Positions 37,726 through 51,459 of a stretch of DNA of 64,000 nt are shown piece after piece. This DNA is from Cucumis sativus. Lineage: Eukaryota > Streptophyta > Magnoliopsida > Cucurbitales > Cucurbitaceae. The position numbers and the translations under genes were made by a program. The notes below the pieces were generated by a model, which was not told the origin of the DNA, made no database searches, and saw only the letters and a list, made by a program, of their open reading frames with translations. Positions within the stretch are counted from its first letter, which is position 1; each line of letters opens with the position of its first letter. The DNA lies in the NCBI RefSeq assembly GCF_000004075.3, contig NC_026660.2:4340001-4404000 (forward strand), read 5' to 3'.

Positions 37726-39051
37726 ATATATGTATCTCCTAAATGTTCTCCCTTTTGACTCCTTTCCATGTTTTTCATATAATCAAAAAGTTGTAATCAA
37801 ATATATATATGTATATATATTAAAAAAAGAATACCTATGTGGATACATCCAACCTCTAATTTTCAATTAATCACCACATTATGTATTTGCTTTCACTGAT
37901 TGTTTCCTAATTAACAATTTCATAGTTCAAACTTTAAAGGTTAAAATAAACAAGACCTATATGATAATGATGTGATATAATTAAAACATATATCATAAAA
38001 GTTATATAGCATAATTTAAGCATGCACTTATCTAGGCTGTTTTATTTAAATAAAGTTAAATAAAAAGATTGAAACCCGTAGTAAATATAGAGGAGATTTT
38101 GTCTACTATTTTTATAATTGAACCTTGATAAAAACAATATTTAAAAATCAAAATCAAGTTACCACTTAAAAATTGAATTAATTTTCTTTTAATAGAAAAA
38201 GAAAGAACAAAAAAGGATCAACAAAACCAAACTATCATTTGAAATTGAGTATAGTAAAATATATGTTGGGGGTTAAGAAAATGAAAATGTATCACAAAAT
38301 TAAAGGATGAGAATAAATAATGAAATGAAGTTAGGGGGCAGTATGGTAAAACATGAAATTAAGACATCAATGAACAAAAGAGTAATTCTATTATTATATG
38401 CTCTAACCTTGGGACTTAAACATCTTTCAAAAATATTAATTCAACTACTTTATATTAAATGAAAATATAAAGGTACCCAAAGCATTCTCCAACTGCTTAA
38501 AAAAAGGTAAGAACTTGGAGGAAAAGTAGAAATAACTAATAATAAATAATATATACCTCTATTACCACCACCCACCAACACTATTCTAGCAAGTATGTAT
38601 TAACAAAACAAGGAATAGTTTTGTCATATGTTGTTAGATTTCCACTATCCAACAAAACCATATAAAATTTCTAAAACTCGAACTCAGCTTCTTCCTCTAT
38701 TTACTCCTCCCTCATGCATTTAGAAAATAAGAAAAAAAAATGTGAGACAGAGACTAAGTTGGGCATCTCAAGTTTCTACCTTCTTTTATTTGCTCTGATC
38801 CACTTTGTTGTAATAACACCTATAAATCATCTGTTTTTTCATGTATCTTGTTGCTGTTGTTGTCGTCTCTGCCAATCAGTTCTTTGATAAAAGGATTGTA
38901 GTTTATATTCCCTGCACTTTTCCTTTCATCACCGAAGAATATGTTTTTAAGTAACTGTTAAATACTCTATTGCCTATCTCTCTCTTTCTGTTTCTTCTTA
39001 CCCCTACTGCTTTCGCTATCGGCTGTACCTGTCTCGTGGAAGATGCACAAT

Positions 39052-42000
39052 TCACCATTGCATGGAATTAACTCGCCGAATCACTCGTTGGGGTCGTCGC
39101 TTTTCAACCACAGGAATCACCTTGTCCATTAGCTGCACCAGGAAAAAAAATATATCAAACCAGCAATAAATGGAGTGATGTAGTTTAACTTTAAACTTAG
39201 TCCCCTAGACTGAAAACTGAAACGTCGAGCAAACTGATGAATAACCGGTTTGTGAATATATGCATAAAGTTGTTTTCTAAATGCTTAAAAACGCTTTGTG
39301 TACTTAAGAACACGCTTTTAGAGACATTCAAAAAGTCACTCCAAACGTATCAAGAGCACATATGTCAATGAACACCTCAAAGAGAAAGAAATACTAGGTT
39401 TAATACATTCTTGCCAATACTCACATCAACGACATGGACATCATTCGGATTGAACCTAGTGAACTACAATAACTTACATCTTCAGTTGCCAAAAGAAAAC
39501 ATTGATTTTGCAACCCTAAAGTTCTTTTTAACAAAAATACAATTCTAAAGAACATTAGACGATGGAGAATAGAGATTGTCCATGTAGAATTGTTTGTCAC
39601 TTCCAACACGTTACAACTATATGTAATGCAATCAAATATTCAATAAGCCAATATTTGATGAACTTCAATTGATTCCAGACCCAAGAGGACTAAATTTAAT
39701 GACGTCCTCGGTAACAGCAAAGTACACTTCAATTAGGTTGATGAAATTCAAATATTGATCAAAGATTTCTCACCAACGTGGAGCAAGAAAATCAATTACA
39801 ACTGTTCTAACAAGACATCTAGATTCCAGAATTCACAGTACTCTACCTTTTCTAAAAGAAAACAAGAAAGACAGCACAAGAGAACTGAAAGATAATACTC
39901 AACGCACACAGCAATAATAGTTATTAGGATCGGAATTTAAAACCAATACCTGCTTGAGCCTCTCTTTAGTCCTCTCGGCCTGCAAAAGAGAGAAACTTTA
40001 AATGCTACTATATAATCAATACAACTGAAAACAGACAATAGTGCTCTGTTTACATAGCTACAAGATTGTCACTCTACAACCACTCTGCACAGAACCATAA
40101 AAATAATATGAAAGAGGGAGGCAAGACTTTTTTTAGTACAACAAATAAGGTAGGAAGATTTGAACCTCTGATCTCAATAGGAGTGTACATGACAGTTATA
40201 GCTAAGCTATGCCACAATTAAGAATTAAATGTTAGAAGTAATAATCTAAACACAAAGTAAATAAGTTTGTTATAAAATTGTTTGGGTGGCCTTTGACTCG
40301 TGAAGGTTTATATAGCACTCAGTTGTGAAGTTGAGCAAATTTCAACGGTAGTCCAAACCCCAAGGTTCATGCAAACATTCACTTGCACAACCTAAACAGA
40401 GACTGCAAATCTTTACTTCCCAATCCTAGCCTATACTAAGTTGGATCCTACTCATCCACGTCTCTCCTTTCAGAAATTGGTTATGTCCAGTCCTCTAGAA
40501 CTTTGAAATAACAGCACACATTATAAGAGTTTTTCTGTTCATTACCTACATATCAAACTAACAAATCACCAAATTTTAATCATACTTTAATTATGGCTCA
40601 CAAGTACACAGCAAACAAAGAATGCTCTCGAGTCTCCACTCCAAATAATAATTTTCATCCATATGACCCAGCATTAGTCCAATTCAAACAATTGATTATT
40701 CACTATGCATTGCAGCAAAGTTATGGCTCAAGATCTAACTTGGAGGTAACATAAGAAAAGAGGTTTGATGCACCCAATCGTAGTTAGATGCACAAGGTAA
40801 CTCAAATTACTTAGTAGTTTTGTTTAACAATAAACTGCAAGGATGATGAATTATTTGATTCAATAACGTGACAGAAAATCATTGCACCAACGAATTAAAA
40901 TTATATAACAGTATATTGGAAACTAAGAACAGGGGGTTAGAGTGGAACTGATCAGGAGACTTCAGGGAGGTCTGAAGGCTTTTAGGGAAGAAGCTTATCG
41001 TGCTTCAACTATAATGTGGTTTTCCGAAATGACCCTATAATTCTTTTGAATATGCTCCTTATTGGCCTCAACGTTCGAGAATGAGAAAGTGGTCTTGTAG
41101 ACCTTCATCATCAAAGTTTACTTTTGGTTCATTTGGAATGAAAGAATCAAATGGAGGAAGAAAAGCTAAGGGTCCAACATATTATAAGGTCTCTCTGGAT
41201 CAAAATAATGTATAGCTTGTAACTTGCATAAGAAGAAAAGCAATCTCTGACACGACCTGCATTGGAATCCCACTTTGAGGTTCTCCATGACTTTACAAAT
41301 TCTCAAGCAACTTTCTGATCCCACAAGCGATTAAAACGAATGCAAGCATTAACAAAAAGATCCCAAATCCATAGAAAATTGCATCAGAAAGACGTTCTCA
41401 TATCTATAAATGAATATCCAAAGAAAAAAGGAGTACCTTTTCCCTCAAAAGTTGCTCATTCTCCTCTTCTAATCTCACAGCTAACGACTCTAATTCCACT
41501 TGATAAGCCTGATATCCCAAAACCAAAAAAGCAAAAAGTAGACATCAAACACATTAGCAGACCAAAATATAGAATCAAACAAGTAGTGGGAAATGAAAAT
41601 TATTTAGAAAGAGAAGATTCAATCACCTGCTTCCGTTCCCTAGACCTTGCTGCAGACTCCCTGTTCTTGATCATCCTCCTCTGTCTTTGCTCTGCAGCTT
41701 TATCTAAAGGTTCCAAAGCAGCTCGACCTCTTTTACCTCTCCCCCCACTTCCACCACTACCAATCAAATCAACCCCATTAGCAAACCCAATAATGGATCC
41801 CTCAATCTTATCCAATGCCTGGAATGTGGTGGAAGGAATTGGATCAAAAGAAAAAATCCCACCACTGAGCCTCTCAGTCTGAGGGAATTTAACATCCTCA
41901 ACAGGCACAGCTCCAGATTTCATAAGAAAATCCTCAAGGGTTATGATCTCATTAGCAACCTCCTCCTTCAATTCCTTCCTCTCACCAGAAACAATCTCCC

Positions 42001-42388
42001 TCCACACATCATCCACAGTTTTAGGGGGAGGTGCAACAGAGGAAGAATTGTGATTACTATCGATGACGGCAGAGGAATTAGTGGTGGTGGGGGTGGTTGT
42101 ATCGATGTGAAGAGAAGAGGGGTTAGGAGAATCAACAAGAGTAATCTGAGCATCTAAGAGAATAGAGGATTCAGTGGGATTAGAATCGAAGGCATTAGGA
42201 AGTAAGCCATCGACGGTCATTGTATGGGGTGGTGGATTACGAGATGGAGTGTCATAATTCCTCGAATGATTGGAGAGAAATTGGGGTTTTAAAAGGGAAG
42301 CAGAAGAGGAGGAGGAAGAAGAAGAAGAACCTCGAGATAGATCCGAATTTCGCGAATTGGAAGAAGGGAAGAGCTTGGATGAAGCCAT
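39052..42388 (-). CDS. GBF4: Group A bZIP transcription factor, GBF4-like
   Basis: Four exons on the minus strand: 41627-42388, 41437-41508, 39950-39979 and 39052-39132 (stop TGA 39052-39054), 314 residues, all GT-AG and phase 0. It begins MASSKLFPSSNS like Arabidopsis GBF4; an upstream in-frame ATG seven codons earlier was not used because it breaks that match. A Ser run follows (residues ~21-31). Two short group A motifs are present: VDDVWREIVSGE (~125-136) and TLEDFLMKSG (~150-159). Both are phosphorylation-linked motifs of the ABF/ABI5 group. The basic region RRMIKNRESAARSRERKQ ends exactly at exon 1 (residue 254), and the leucine zipper lies in exons 2-3. The protein ends SMQW, the terminal Trp motif of the group. 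It is expected to be nuclear and to bind G-box/ABRE (ACGT core) sites in ABA or stress signalling, by family. Confidence 0.92.
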
Positions 42389-45300
42389 GTTGGACGTCAA
42401 AATAGGCAAGGAAAAAGGAGAGATTCTCTCGAAAGTCGAGTAGGAATGTTGTAGAATTTAGTGGAGGAAGAAAGAGTTTTGGGGAATTGAGAGAGGGGGA
42501 GGTTTAGTGGTTTATTGTTGTGATGATGGGTGTGAAGTGGGAGAGACGAGAGAGCATTGGGTTTGGAACAGAGAGGAAGAGAGAAAGATGGGGAGTGAGA
42601 GCGCGTGAGAAGTTGCAGGGAAGTGAAGGAGGAAGATAGAACCGGGAATAGCCGGTTGCCGGTGAATGAGGGGCTTTATAATAAAATGAATATATTTATA
42701 TTTTAATGTATTACGAAGTTTCTAGAGGGTTTAGGGAAACTCTAAACCTACGGCCGGCCTCCACTGCCCATCACCCAAATGCCCCTTTTTTTCTTGTTCT
42801 CTTAAAATAATAACATTTTCCATTTTAATACTTCTTAATTTCCACTTATTTATACTTGTTTCTTCTTTATGCTTTAAAAAACAATCATTTTTTTTACTAT
42901 TCTAAATCAATCTACCATTAGATATAGTTGAATGCTACAAATGAATGTTCTTTAATAGCGTACTGATTCAACTTAGGCTTTGATCTACTTCTATCTCTCT
43001 CTGTAGGTCTAGTATTGATTAAGATAAACTTGAGCTAGCCTAACATTTTAAACATAAGCACGAGTCCATAGTCTAATGCATGGATCTTAGTCAATAAGTC
43101 GAAAGTGAATTCGATTTAGATTCAACCCATCAAATAAAGAATAGTCAGAGGTATAACCCTCTAATCATTCAAACTTTTCAACTTTCCCCACCATCATCTC
43201 TCATTGCTTATAGATGAAAATTAGTTCGTTGTTGATTTAATTTTTAAAAATAAACATATATGGTTATGCTAAAGATACAATATTCCAATAAAACCAAAAC
43301 CAAAAATAGGGGGAATAAAGAGACATTTAAACCTTCATGCCTAACATTTTTCTATAAATACTTTTAATAAATTACAAATATATATTTGCACATCAAATTC
43401 CAAAATCTGACCTCATTACTAATAAAGTTTAAATTATTAGTTTGATATTCTATCTAATAATTGCTTTAAATCGGCGTTAAACTTTTAGATGGCAAAAATA
43501 ATAATAATAATAAATAAACTTAAATGAACAAGTAAAGAATTTTGTAAATTTCTTTTTTTTTTTTACTCATGAGGTTAAAATTTTGTAAATGTAATTAAAA
43601 TTTATAATTATATCACCTAAAATTTATATATTAATCAATTTTAGCTTCTTACACAAAATTTATATGAGAATAGTCTGGAATTTACTTTACACGACCAATT
43701 TGTAAAATCAACATTTGAGGAAGTCTACACATGTTGAAAAAATAATGTACGGATGATTTTCGAGGACAATTGTGATGAATAATCTAAATTAATTGGTTTA
43801 TAAAAATTATAAGTTCCATGCGATATTGATCAAACGAAATTTAAAGGAAGACGGACCAAAATTAATATAATTATTAGTCTAGAGTTCTAATTTACACATT
43901 CCAAAGTTACAACTTTGTTTCTCAAATTTAAAACAGTTTTCATTGTTCCAAATTGACGAATCTATCTATTTGTTTTTCTGACAAGCGCTAGATGACAATT
44001 GTGACAACGTAGACGATGTTTATCAAAGAAACAAAGGGATTAGAAGGAAAAAAAACATAAAAAGAAAATGTCCACAAACAAAAGATGGATTAACGCATTA
44101 ATTATCATGCCAACATTTTACTAAGCCAACTAAATGTTGAGTATAGACAACAAAGACAACTTAAAATTCTTTTTCAAACATTACGAATTGAGGAGCGCTT
44201 AATACGACACGTTATGAACTATATACGACGAAAAATGCATTTCACCACCGGTATTTATAATAATTTTGTCCTAAGGTTTGAATTTTCAATTTTACAATTT
44301 GTCGAACATTTTAAAATGATATTAGAAAGAAGGAAGAAGTTTTCATGATCGTTCTATGAGACTAATTAATATAGTTTAAAATTGAAGATCAAGATATCCT
44401 GCCCTCAATTAGTACTCATTCTTGTTTTGACATTTTTGTTCTTCAAACATAAATGAAAAAGACTATAGACTACAACCCACCCAACCATACTGTATTAACA
44501 ACCAACACAATCTTCATCTCGAAATACCCCAACTTTTATTTTCTTTCATCACTCTTCACTATTCTTTCTTTACATCTCAGATACTTTATATATATATATA
44601 TATAATTAGGTCTAGTTTTGGGTGTGTCGTTTTCAACTAAATAATCATAATTAATAGTCATAATTAAATGCCTTGTACAACTTTGCTTTAATTAGGCCAA
44701 ACTTTACTAATAGCTTATGAAGTCTCTTAGAAACCTTCCTAACACATAATACATATTCAAACCACACACTTCAAAATTCTTCTTCCCCCTCTCTCCTTTG
44801 CTTCCTTCCTAAATTCCACATTTCAAATTAGGACTTAGAGTATAAGTAATCAAATACTCCATGTCTAGAATACAAGGCTCAGCTTAGCTTATTGCTTTGT
44901 TCATATTATTTATATATAAACTATATTATTATAAAAACCTAATTTATTTTACATATATATTTTTTTAATAGTAGCTCATCTTTCGAGTTTTATTGGTTTT
45001 TTCAACGTGAAACTCTTAATATCTAAACAACATTAACAATTGAATTACAGTAATATATATGAAATAAGTCATGTATTAAAAGGAAATGAATTGAAGGATG
45101 GTAGATGCAAATTTATAGTTACAATAATTCAAACATAATTCGTTGAAGGAAAGTAAGAGATGGAATTTAGAAACACTTTTATGTTTCTGTTTTTAAGGGT
45201 GAAGCTTATGAAGTTATTCAACATAAATAAAGACAAAAGATGTGACCACAAAACTACAAAAGGAAATCCAACTTATGCAGTAATATTTGATCAACACCCT

Positions 45301-45470
45301 CAAAAACTGGAGGCTTCTTCGCCAAAATTTAATTTCCCTAATATTTGTTGATTCAACAACGAACATCTCTCTCAATTCTCAATTTAATTGCTCCCAACAT
45401 AAAACTATCATTTCAAAAAATAATACTTAAAAACTTTCAAAATAACCATTATTTGAATTTAATTACATAT

Positions 45471-45490
45471 ATACATACATACATACATAC
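45471..45490. repeat. ATAC tetranucleotide microsatellite
   Basis: Five ATAC units in intergenic DNA. Confidence 0.8.
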
Positions 45491-46443
45491 ATCTATACCA
45501 TTATTAATTGTATTTGAAAAAAGGGTCAAAGAAAGAATCTACTACTAGGTGAAACTTGTTAACCTCTCGTCCACGAAAGATTGTGCTTCTATGAACTAGA
45601 TTATTGACAATAAGAACTTCATATGGTGGATTATTGCAAATTCATTTTTACATAATTTGGGCAATTCAAACTCACACAACATGGAGATTTTTCCAACCTA
45701 AAAACTTTATGTGTATATATATATAAAGAAAAAAGTTATTGCAACTTTTGTAGACATTTGTTTTATAAAAACTTTTTGTAGCCATTGATAAAATTAAATA
45801 TTTTAGAATACAACGAGTAGTGAAATATTTTAGAATACACAACCAAATATTATCCCATATAAATTAAAATTTTCTCATACAATTCTAAAGTTAAGCAAAA
45901 TTTATTCTCAAAATAACAAAAAAGTTATTTTAAATAATAAATCTTATCAAAATATTTACAAGTATAACAAAGTATCTCAATATCTATCATGAATTTTAAT
46001 AAATCAAGATAGATTACTATTTGCACCTTATCATATATTTTGTTTAAATATTTTTATTTATTATGCTATATTTAAAAATCTATCAAATACGAGACAATGT
46101 TAAAGAAACTCAATAAAATATAATATATAGAATTTTGTCATTTGTTGGTTTTGTTTGTAAATGTAGATAATTTAATTTTTTACTACTCTTAAATAAAACT
46201 CGAATGACTTTATACTTTTGTATTTATTGAATTTTAATTTAATAATTTTTTTTATTGTTATATTAAAAATGAGTTTTGAGACTAAATTTAAGATTTAGGG
46301 AAGGTGGAAGAGTAAAAAGTTCGAAAATAAAAAATGAAAATGAAGCCCCAAAAACATAGAATCATGATGAATATTCATAATTAACAAAACAACATTAAAA
46401 GCTTAAGGGCTTCATTATTGTTTCTTGCAAGGTTGATATTCCA

Positions 46444-46454
46444 TTATATATAAA
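46444..46454 (+). promoter_or_regulatory. Possible TATA box of the UPF0496 gene
   Basis: The sequence tatatataaac lies about 80 bp upstream of the start codon, a normal distance for a plant gene with a short leader. In such AT-rich DNA a chance match is quite possible. Confidence 0.4.
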
Positions 46455-46524
46455 CAAGTTTCATTTTTTTTGTATACTAAATACACACAATTATCGGCTT
46501 GTGATCCCATCTCAAGTTTCAATA

Positions 46525-47568
46525 ATGTGGACAAAATTTAGCCCTTCAAAAATCATTAATACTACCAAACTTTCTCAATCATTCTTAGAACAAGAAATTA
46601 TCAGAAAGAAGCACAAAAAAAGCTTCAATGTTGATGACGAATACCTTTGTACATTGAGGACCCAATCCTTCGCTGAATTCTTCATAAATCCTGAATCGCC
46701 GCCCTCCTCCGCCTCAACCGCCGTTGATTGCTGCTGGAGATTCTCGGAAACAATCTTGTTGCAGCCTGGTCAGTTAGAACCCGCTCCTTCAATTCTCGAA
46801 TCCTCGTTTATTCTGATGTTGCCGGAGCTTAAAGGTCTGTTCACCGATTACTTCAATCTCAGTGCCAAAGCTTCAAATCTCTGCACTCGTCTTCTCTCGA
46901 ACTTCAAATTAACTCGATCTACATCCCGCTGCATTCAAGAATCGCTCGATTCGATCGAGAAATGTTTTTCGTCAGAGACGGTTGAATCGATCGCCTCTAA
47001 CGTTCTCGCATTGAGACCGCCATTTTCCGATCTGGAAAAACGCGATTTCGCGTTAATCCACGACGATTACACGGCGATTTCTCATCGACTAAACTGCACG
47101 AGGAAGAAGGTAGCGAGAAAAATGAGATGGATGAAAATCATCGATGGAATTACCTGTGGATTGAACGCTATTACAACTCGCACTCTGACAGACTTAGTAA
47201 AGGCAGCAGATGGAGGTCCAGGAGTTTTCGGGAGAAAGCTTCTCCGTCATGAGATGCTTCGAAATGGGGGTCTTGAGAAAGTAGGAGAAAAACTGGAGGC
47301 GGCGGCGAAGGGGAGTTATATACTGAAGAGAGAGTTGGAGACGACGAGTAGACTGGTGGTACGGCTGGGGGACGCGGTGGATAATGGGAAGGCGATGGTG
47401 CGGTTGTTTGGGGGAAGGAAGAAGGAGGATAAATTTGGAGTGGGGGTGGCGATGGATGAGGTGAAGAAGAACAATGTGAAGATTAGAAAGCGAGTTGAAG
47501 ATGTTGAAGAGCATTTGTGTTTGTGCATTGTGGCCATTAATAGAAGCAAAGCTTCTATGATTAACTAA
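46525..47568 (+). CDS. UPF0496 (DUF677) family protein, intronless
   Basis: Single exon, 347 residues, starting MWTKFSPSK; the in-frame GTG at 46501 is not a plausible plant start. The family N-terminal motif NVDDEYLCTLRTQSFAEFF lies at about residues 36-54, and the long helical body has the conserved central LIHDDYTAISHRL block. A segment around MKIIDGITCGLNAITTRT is mildly hydrophobic, where relatives have membrane segments. C-terminal heptad-like charged helices (VKKNNVKIRKRVEDVEEHL) follow. Relatives in Arabidopsis (UPF0496 proteins such as At1g20180) have no firm biochemical role. Codon use is GC-richer than the surrounding DNA, which supports real coding. No partner is suggested by the neighbours. 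Confidence 0.85.
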   Translation: MWTKFSPSKIINTTKLSQSFLEQEIIRKKHKKSFNVDDEYLCTLRTQSFAEFFINPESPPSSASTAVDCCWRFSETILLQPGQLEPAPSILESSFILMLPELKGLFTDYFNLSAKASNLCTRLLSNFKLTRSTSRCIQESLDSIEKCFSSETVESIASNVLALRPPFSDLEKRDFALIHDDYTAISHRLNCTRKKVARKMRWMKIIDGITCGLNAITTRTLTDLVKAADGGPGVFGRKLLRHEMLRNGGLEKVGEKLEAAAKGSYILKRELETTSRLVVRLGDAVDNGKAMVRLFGGRKKEDKFGVGVAMDEVKKNNVKIRKRVEDVEEHLCLCIVAINRSKASMIN

Positions 47569-50500
47569 TTGTAGAAGACAACAGAATTAGGGATTTGTTT
47601 GAGCGGGAAATATTTAATCACTTTTTTATCCAATTCGATATGGAATTATGTAAATATTTATTAAAATGTTGATCTCCATCGATATTATTTTTCTTTTTTT
47701 CCTTTTTCTTTTTGTGTTCTATGAACATAATAAAAATATAAACTCATCCTTCCTCTCTCCATTTTAAATTTATGAAAATGTAAAAATGTTAGTAAAAAAT
47801 GAGATTATACATTTTCGTTTGTTAATATCAAACATTTCTCATATCTTTTATTACGATATTTAGAATTTAAAAAATCATTAATGATTAATCAACAATATTT
47901 TAAGTAAAAATAAATTAGATAACTATTTTGATAGGCTAAACAAAAAATCGAAATGATTTTATATTTTTCTAAAATCAATTTTAGTTTAGGTCAAACATTA
48001 TCCTTTGAAGCAAAAATGATTTTGGCGAGAAAAAAAATAAAGATTTTGACGAGAGAAAAAAATGATTTTGACCATCTCAAAAGCACTACCAAACACACTT
48101 TTAATAAGTTTTTGTTGATCTACTAATCATTATAGATCTTGATTGCAAATGCAATTAGATTACCTTTTTTATCACGTTTATTTGGATAGTTTGCAAGCTT
48201 AATTTGATTACCCTTTGAAGTTGTTTATTATGCATTGTCTTGTATCGTTGTCTTGTTACCTTTACTATTATGGTTAACGTTTCAGGGTCAATCAATAACA
48301 GAAACAATAATTGTGATGATTTCTTAATTGAAAATTTGTTTAAAAGTATCTAAAAAACTAGCGAGTCTTATGTAATTGTCAAATATATACAATCATATCG
48401 ATCACTTTTAGCTCATTGAATGAATAATATTTGCTAATTATAAAGAGAATGTTGGCTCCATTAGGATTACAGAACACAAATAGCACAATAAAAAATTTAA
48501 TCAGATAAGGTTCACTTTTCAAATTACCTTTCATTTAGTAGATTTCACGTAACATGAAGATGATTTATAAAATCAACTTTAAATTTAGCAAAAAAAAAAA
48601 AGTTGATGCCAAAAAAATTGGATCCACCATAGAATTTTCTTTTTACGAGGAGATTCGCTCGAGTGCCTGCAAAACAAAAGAAGGTAAACGTGGACAAGAA
48701 GTCTAACCACACACTCTGACCCCCAAGCCAAGTTAAAAAATTTTTTATTTGGTTTCCATTGGTGCTCTTCTAAGGCTTCTTTTGATCTTCTCTTGAACTT
48801 ACCTCATGGATCCCATTTAGATGCCTTAGCTTTCTCCATGAGTTCTCCTCTTAAGTTCTCTTCTAGGTTCATTGGAGCTTCTTCGATCCTACCTCGTAGG
48901 TCCCATTGAGTTGTCCCCTACACGTTCTTAAGCTCTCTTCTAAGCTTGTTTAGACTCCCCTCATTGGTCCATCGAGCTCTCACTAAGGCTTGCTTAGCCT
49001 CACATTATAAAACTATTGAGCTACCACACTAAGTTTTCTTAGGCTCTCCCATGGACCATCAAGCTCTCACTAGACTCACTTAGGTTATCCCATATGTTCT
49101 CTTAAGCTCTCTCTTAGGCTCCTCTTGAGCCCACCTCATGAATTCTATGGAGTTGTTTGAGGTCTTTCTTGTGGGTGTCCCTCTCGAGCTCTCTCTTAGT
49201 TTCATATGAACTTTTCTTGTATATGCTAAAATTCATCCACAACAGTAATAATAATAATTATAGTATGTTATCTACCAATTTATTATTTTTAGGTTTAAAT
49301 ATTACTTTTGTGCCCTTACTTTCACTTTCATTTTATTTTTTGTCACCTTCTTTCAATTGTCTCTATTTTCCCCCTATTACTAGTATGTTTTCCAAAAGCA
49401 TTAGTGATTTTTATTTCGAATTCTATTAAAAAATTACTTTTCGAGTGTTACCAAATAAATATTACATTTTTTACAACAAATTGTAAAAAGTAATTTAAGA
49501 AAAAAAATTAAAATTCTCAAATAAAATAAGCCATCAATTTTTTTAACTTTATAACTAATGACACAATAAAGTGAACTAGTGGACAAATTGAGCTCTATTT
49601 TCTTGAGATTGGTGGGACAAACATTTTTATTTGATTTTTCTCATAAGACATGATTGCTCATTACTCATTAATGTGATGAACAAATGAAGGTAATGTAATA
49701 AGGACAAAATTTTAATATATTGTCCTTTCACTTAACAAATGGCACGTTGTTAGATTTTTGTTTTTGATTAATTTAATAGGCCCACCACAGAATTCTAAAT
49801 AGATATGATTTTTCATTTAAATTTAAATTAGGGTAGTACTATATATATATGTATATATATATGTAAATATGTAAATAGCCCACGTGTAATGTTATTTATT
49901 ATTTTTTCAATAAAGCACCAATGCTTTAAAAGGTATAGTGTATTATTATTATTATTATAATTAAATACCAATGCCATCAAAATTAATGATTCTCAACTGT
50001 CGCAGTTTGCCACCACACCTCACCTTTATATATCCAAACAAGATAGAATTCATTGCCTTCAAAAAAAATTATTGCTTAAAAAAATTATGGTCCAATCCAT
50101 GATTTAAATGATATTAGAAAAGGTTAGTCTAATTTCGCTACAATAAAATTCACTTCTCATGCATGGGAAAAATGTCACTCAAACCATGTTACCCTATTTG
50201 TGTGATTAGAAGTTTTAGTAATCAAAGTTGCACATGTTGTAAAACCTATGATTTAGAGACACATGTAAGATTTTTAAAAAAGATCAATGTTATCGCTCTA
50301 AAATTTTGGTTAATTTTCATAAATATAACGGTAAAATATGTACGCTATATATAACCGAATGGAAAACGCATGAAACTGACTATTTCTTTAAAAAAAATAC
50401 AGGTTCCTCCTTTCTTTCATCATCTTTCTTATTTTTCTCTTTTGCAATATTCTTTCCTTTCATTGCAATTTTTTTAAATATTTTCATTTGTTCTTTTTTT

Positions 50501-51459
50501 TATTCTTTCTTAAGCAATTTTTTTTCTTTAAATTGCGTGCAACTACCAAATATAAAAGATCGTAAAAAAAATAACTATTCAAATTCAAACGATTGTATAT
50601 CAAATTTAAACAAAAATAATTTGGATATCAATTAGTTACAGGACATTCTTTTTTATTTTTTATTGTATGCTTGTGAATTTTTTCATTTTCGAAAATGTTT
50701 TATAGCGTATGAATATTTTCCAAACCTTAAAATGTATTTGTAATTGTTGAATGTTGTCGAGGTAATTTATTAGATCTTAAAATCTAAACATGCATCTGTG
50801 AAAAAACAAAATACATACTTAGTTGTTAAAAAGGCAGTTTCATGAAATCCAAAGATTAAAAAAAATACAAAAAAGAAGAAGAAGAATTTAATGGAATGAA
50901 AGCGGTAATTAATGGATTATTTCATGTGAACTTAGAGTAGACTTGGAATAATTTATTATATTCTAAAAAATTACTATTTAGAGAAATTAGAACGTTTTCA
51001 ATTACCGATTGAAGAAAATGAACCATTAAATTAGACGGATTCGATAATGTCCAGAGAAAATTTTGTGTAGAGTTCTTATAAAAAGTTGAGGGTTTAAGAG
51101 ATATGATTATGGTTTATGTTAAAATTGTATGAAGTGTTGAATCTTAAAATAAAAAGAATATGGATAATGCGAAAATGAAAAAGAAAAAACAAAAAGGAAC
51201 TTTCTACGAAGAAAAAGTCTTAACACAAAAATTACGAGTCCATAGGTTCAAGAGCAAACGATAAAAATTGAATCTCAAATTTCCATTCCGATTCACTTTC
51301 GCCGACATTTCAGTTTTCATTTTTCTCCTTCCAAGCACAGCGCCAACATTCAATAGTATACCCAAATTATGATTCACGTGATCCATTTCAAAGATTAATA
51401 AATTACGTCTTTCAAGTTTATTGGAACCATAATTTCAGTACCACAGACGACCCACCCAG
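47569..51459. other. Spacer with a degenerate CT-rich repeat, no gene seen
   Basis: AT-rich on both sides of a CT-rich repeat block (48740-49200, listed separately). From about 51050 to 51460 the DNA leads into the GC-richer 5' end of the UGT80B1-like gene. No supported frames were found. Confidence 0.5.
48740..49200. repeat. Degenerate short tandem repeat, CT-rich
   Basis: Variants of a phrase like 'gagctctctcttaggctc(c)tcttgagcccacctcatg' recur about a dozen times with heavy divergence: aagctctcttctaag, gagctctcactaagg, aagctctctcttagg, gagctctctcttagt. Unit length is roughly 25-45 bp. No coding periodicity without stops was found. Confidence 0.6.

Larger units (their letters stand above)
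35143..39051. other. Spacer between two minus-strand genes, no gene seen
   Basis: The right part next to the bZIP stop codon (about 38750-39051) should be its 3' untranslated region, and the left part is the promoter of the early nodulin-like gene. Between them are AT-rich DNA, a 7-bp tandem repeat (36687-36720) and simple repeats (TA near 35935 and 36797; AC at 37705-37725). The 60-codon frame at 36157-36339 resembles no known family. Confidence 0.5.
42389..46524. other. Divergent spacer, no gene seen
   Basis: The first ~250 bp are purine-rich (plus strand gagagag runs) and fit the 5' leader and promoter of the bZIP gene. After about 42800 the DNA is strongly AT-rich with simple repeats (ATAC at 45471-45490, TA near 44590) and no supported frame. 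The last 100 bp before 46525 hold tatatataaac (about 46444-46454), a possible TATA box for the UPF0496 gene. Confidence 0.45.

Noticed and set aside
41340-41882. 180-codon plus-strand frame over bZIP exons 1 and 2
   Set aside because: It is antisense to conserved bZIP exons and crosses their intron; its composition is explained by the antisense of Glu/Leu-rich codons.
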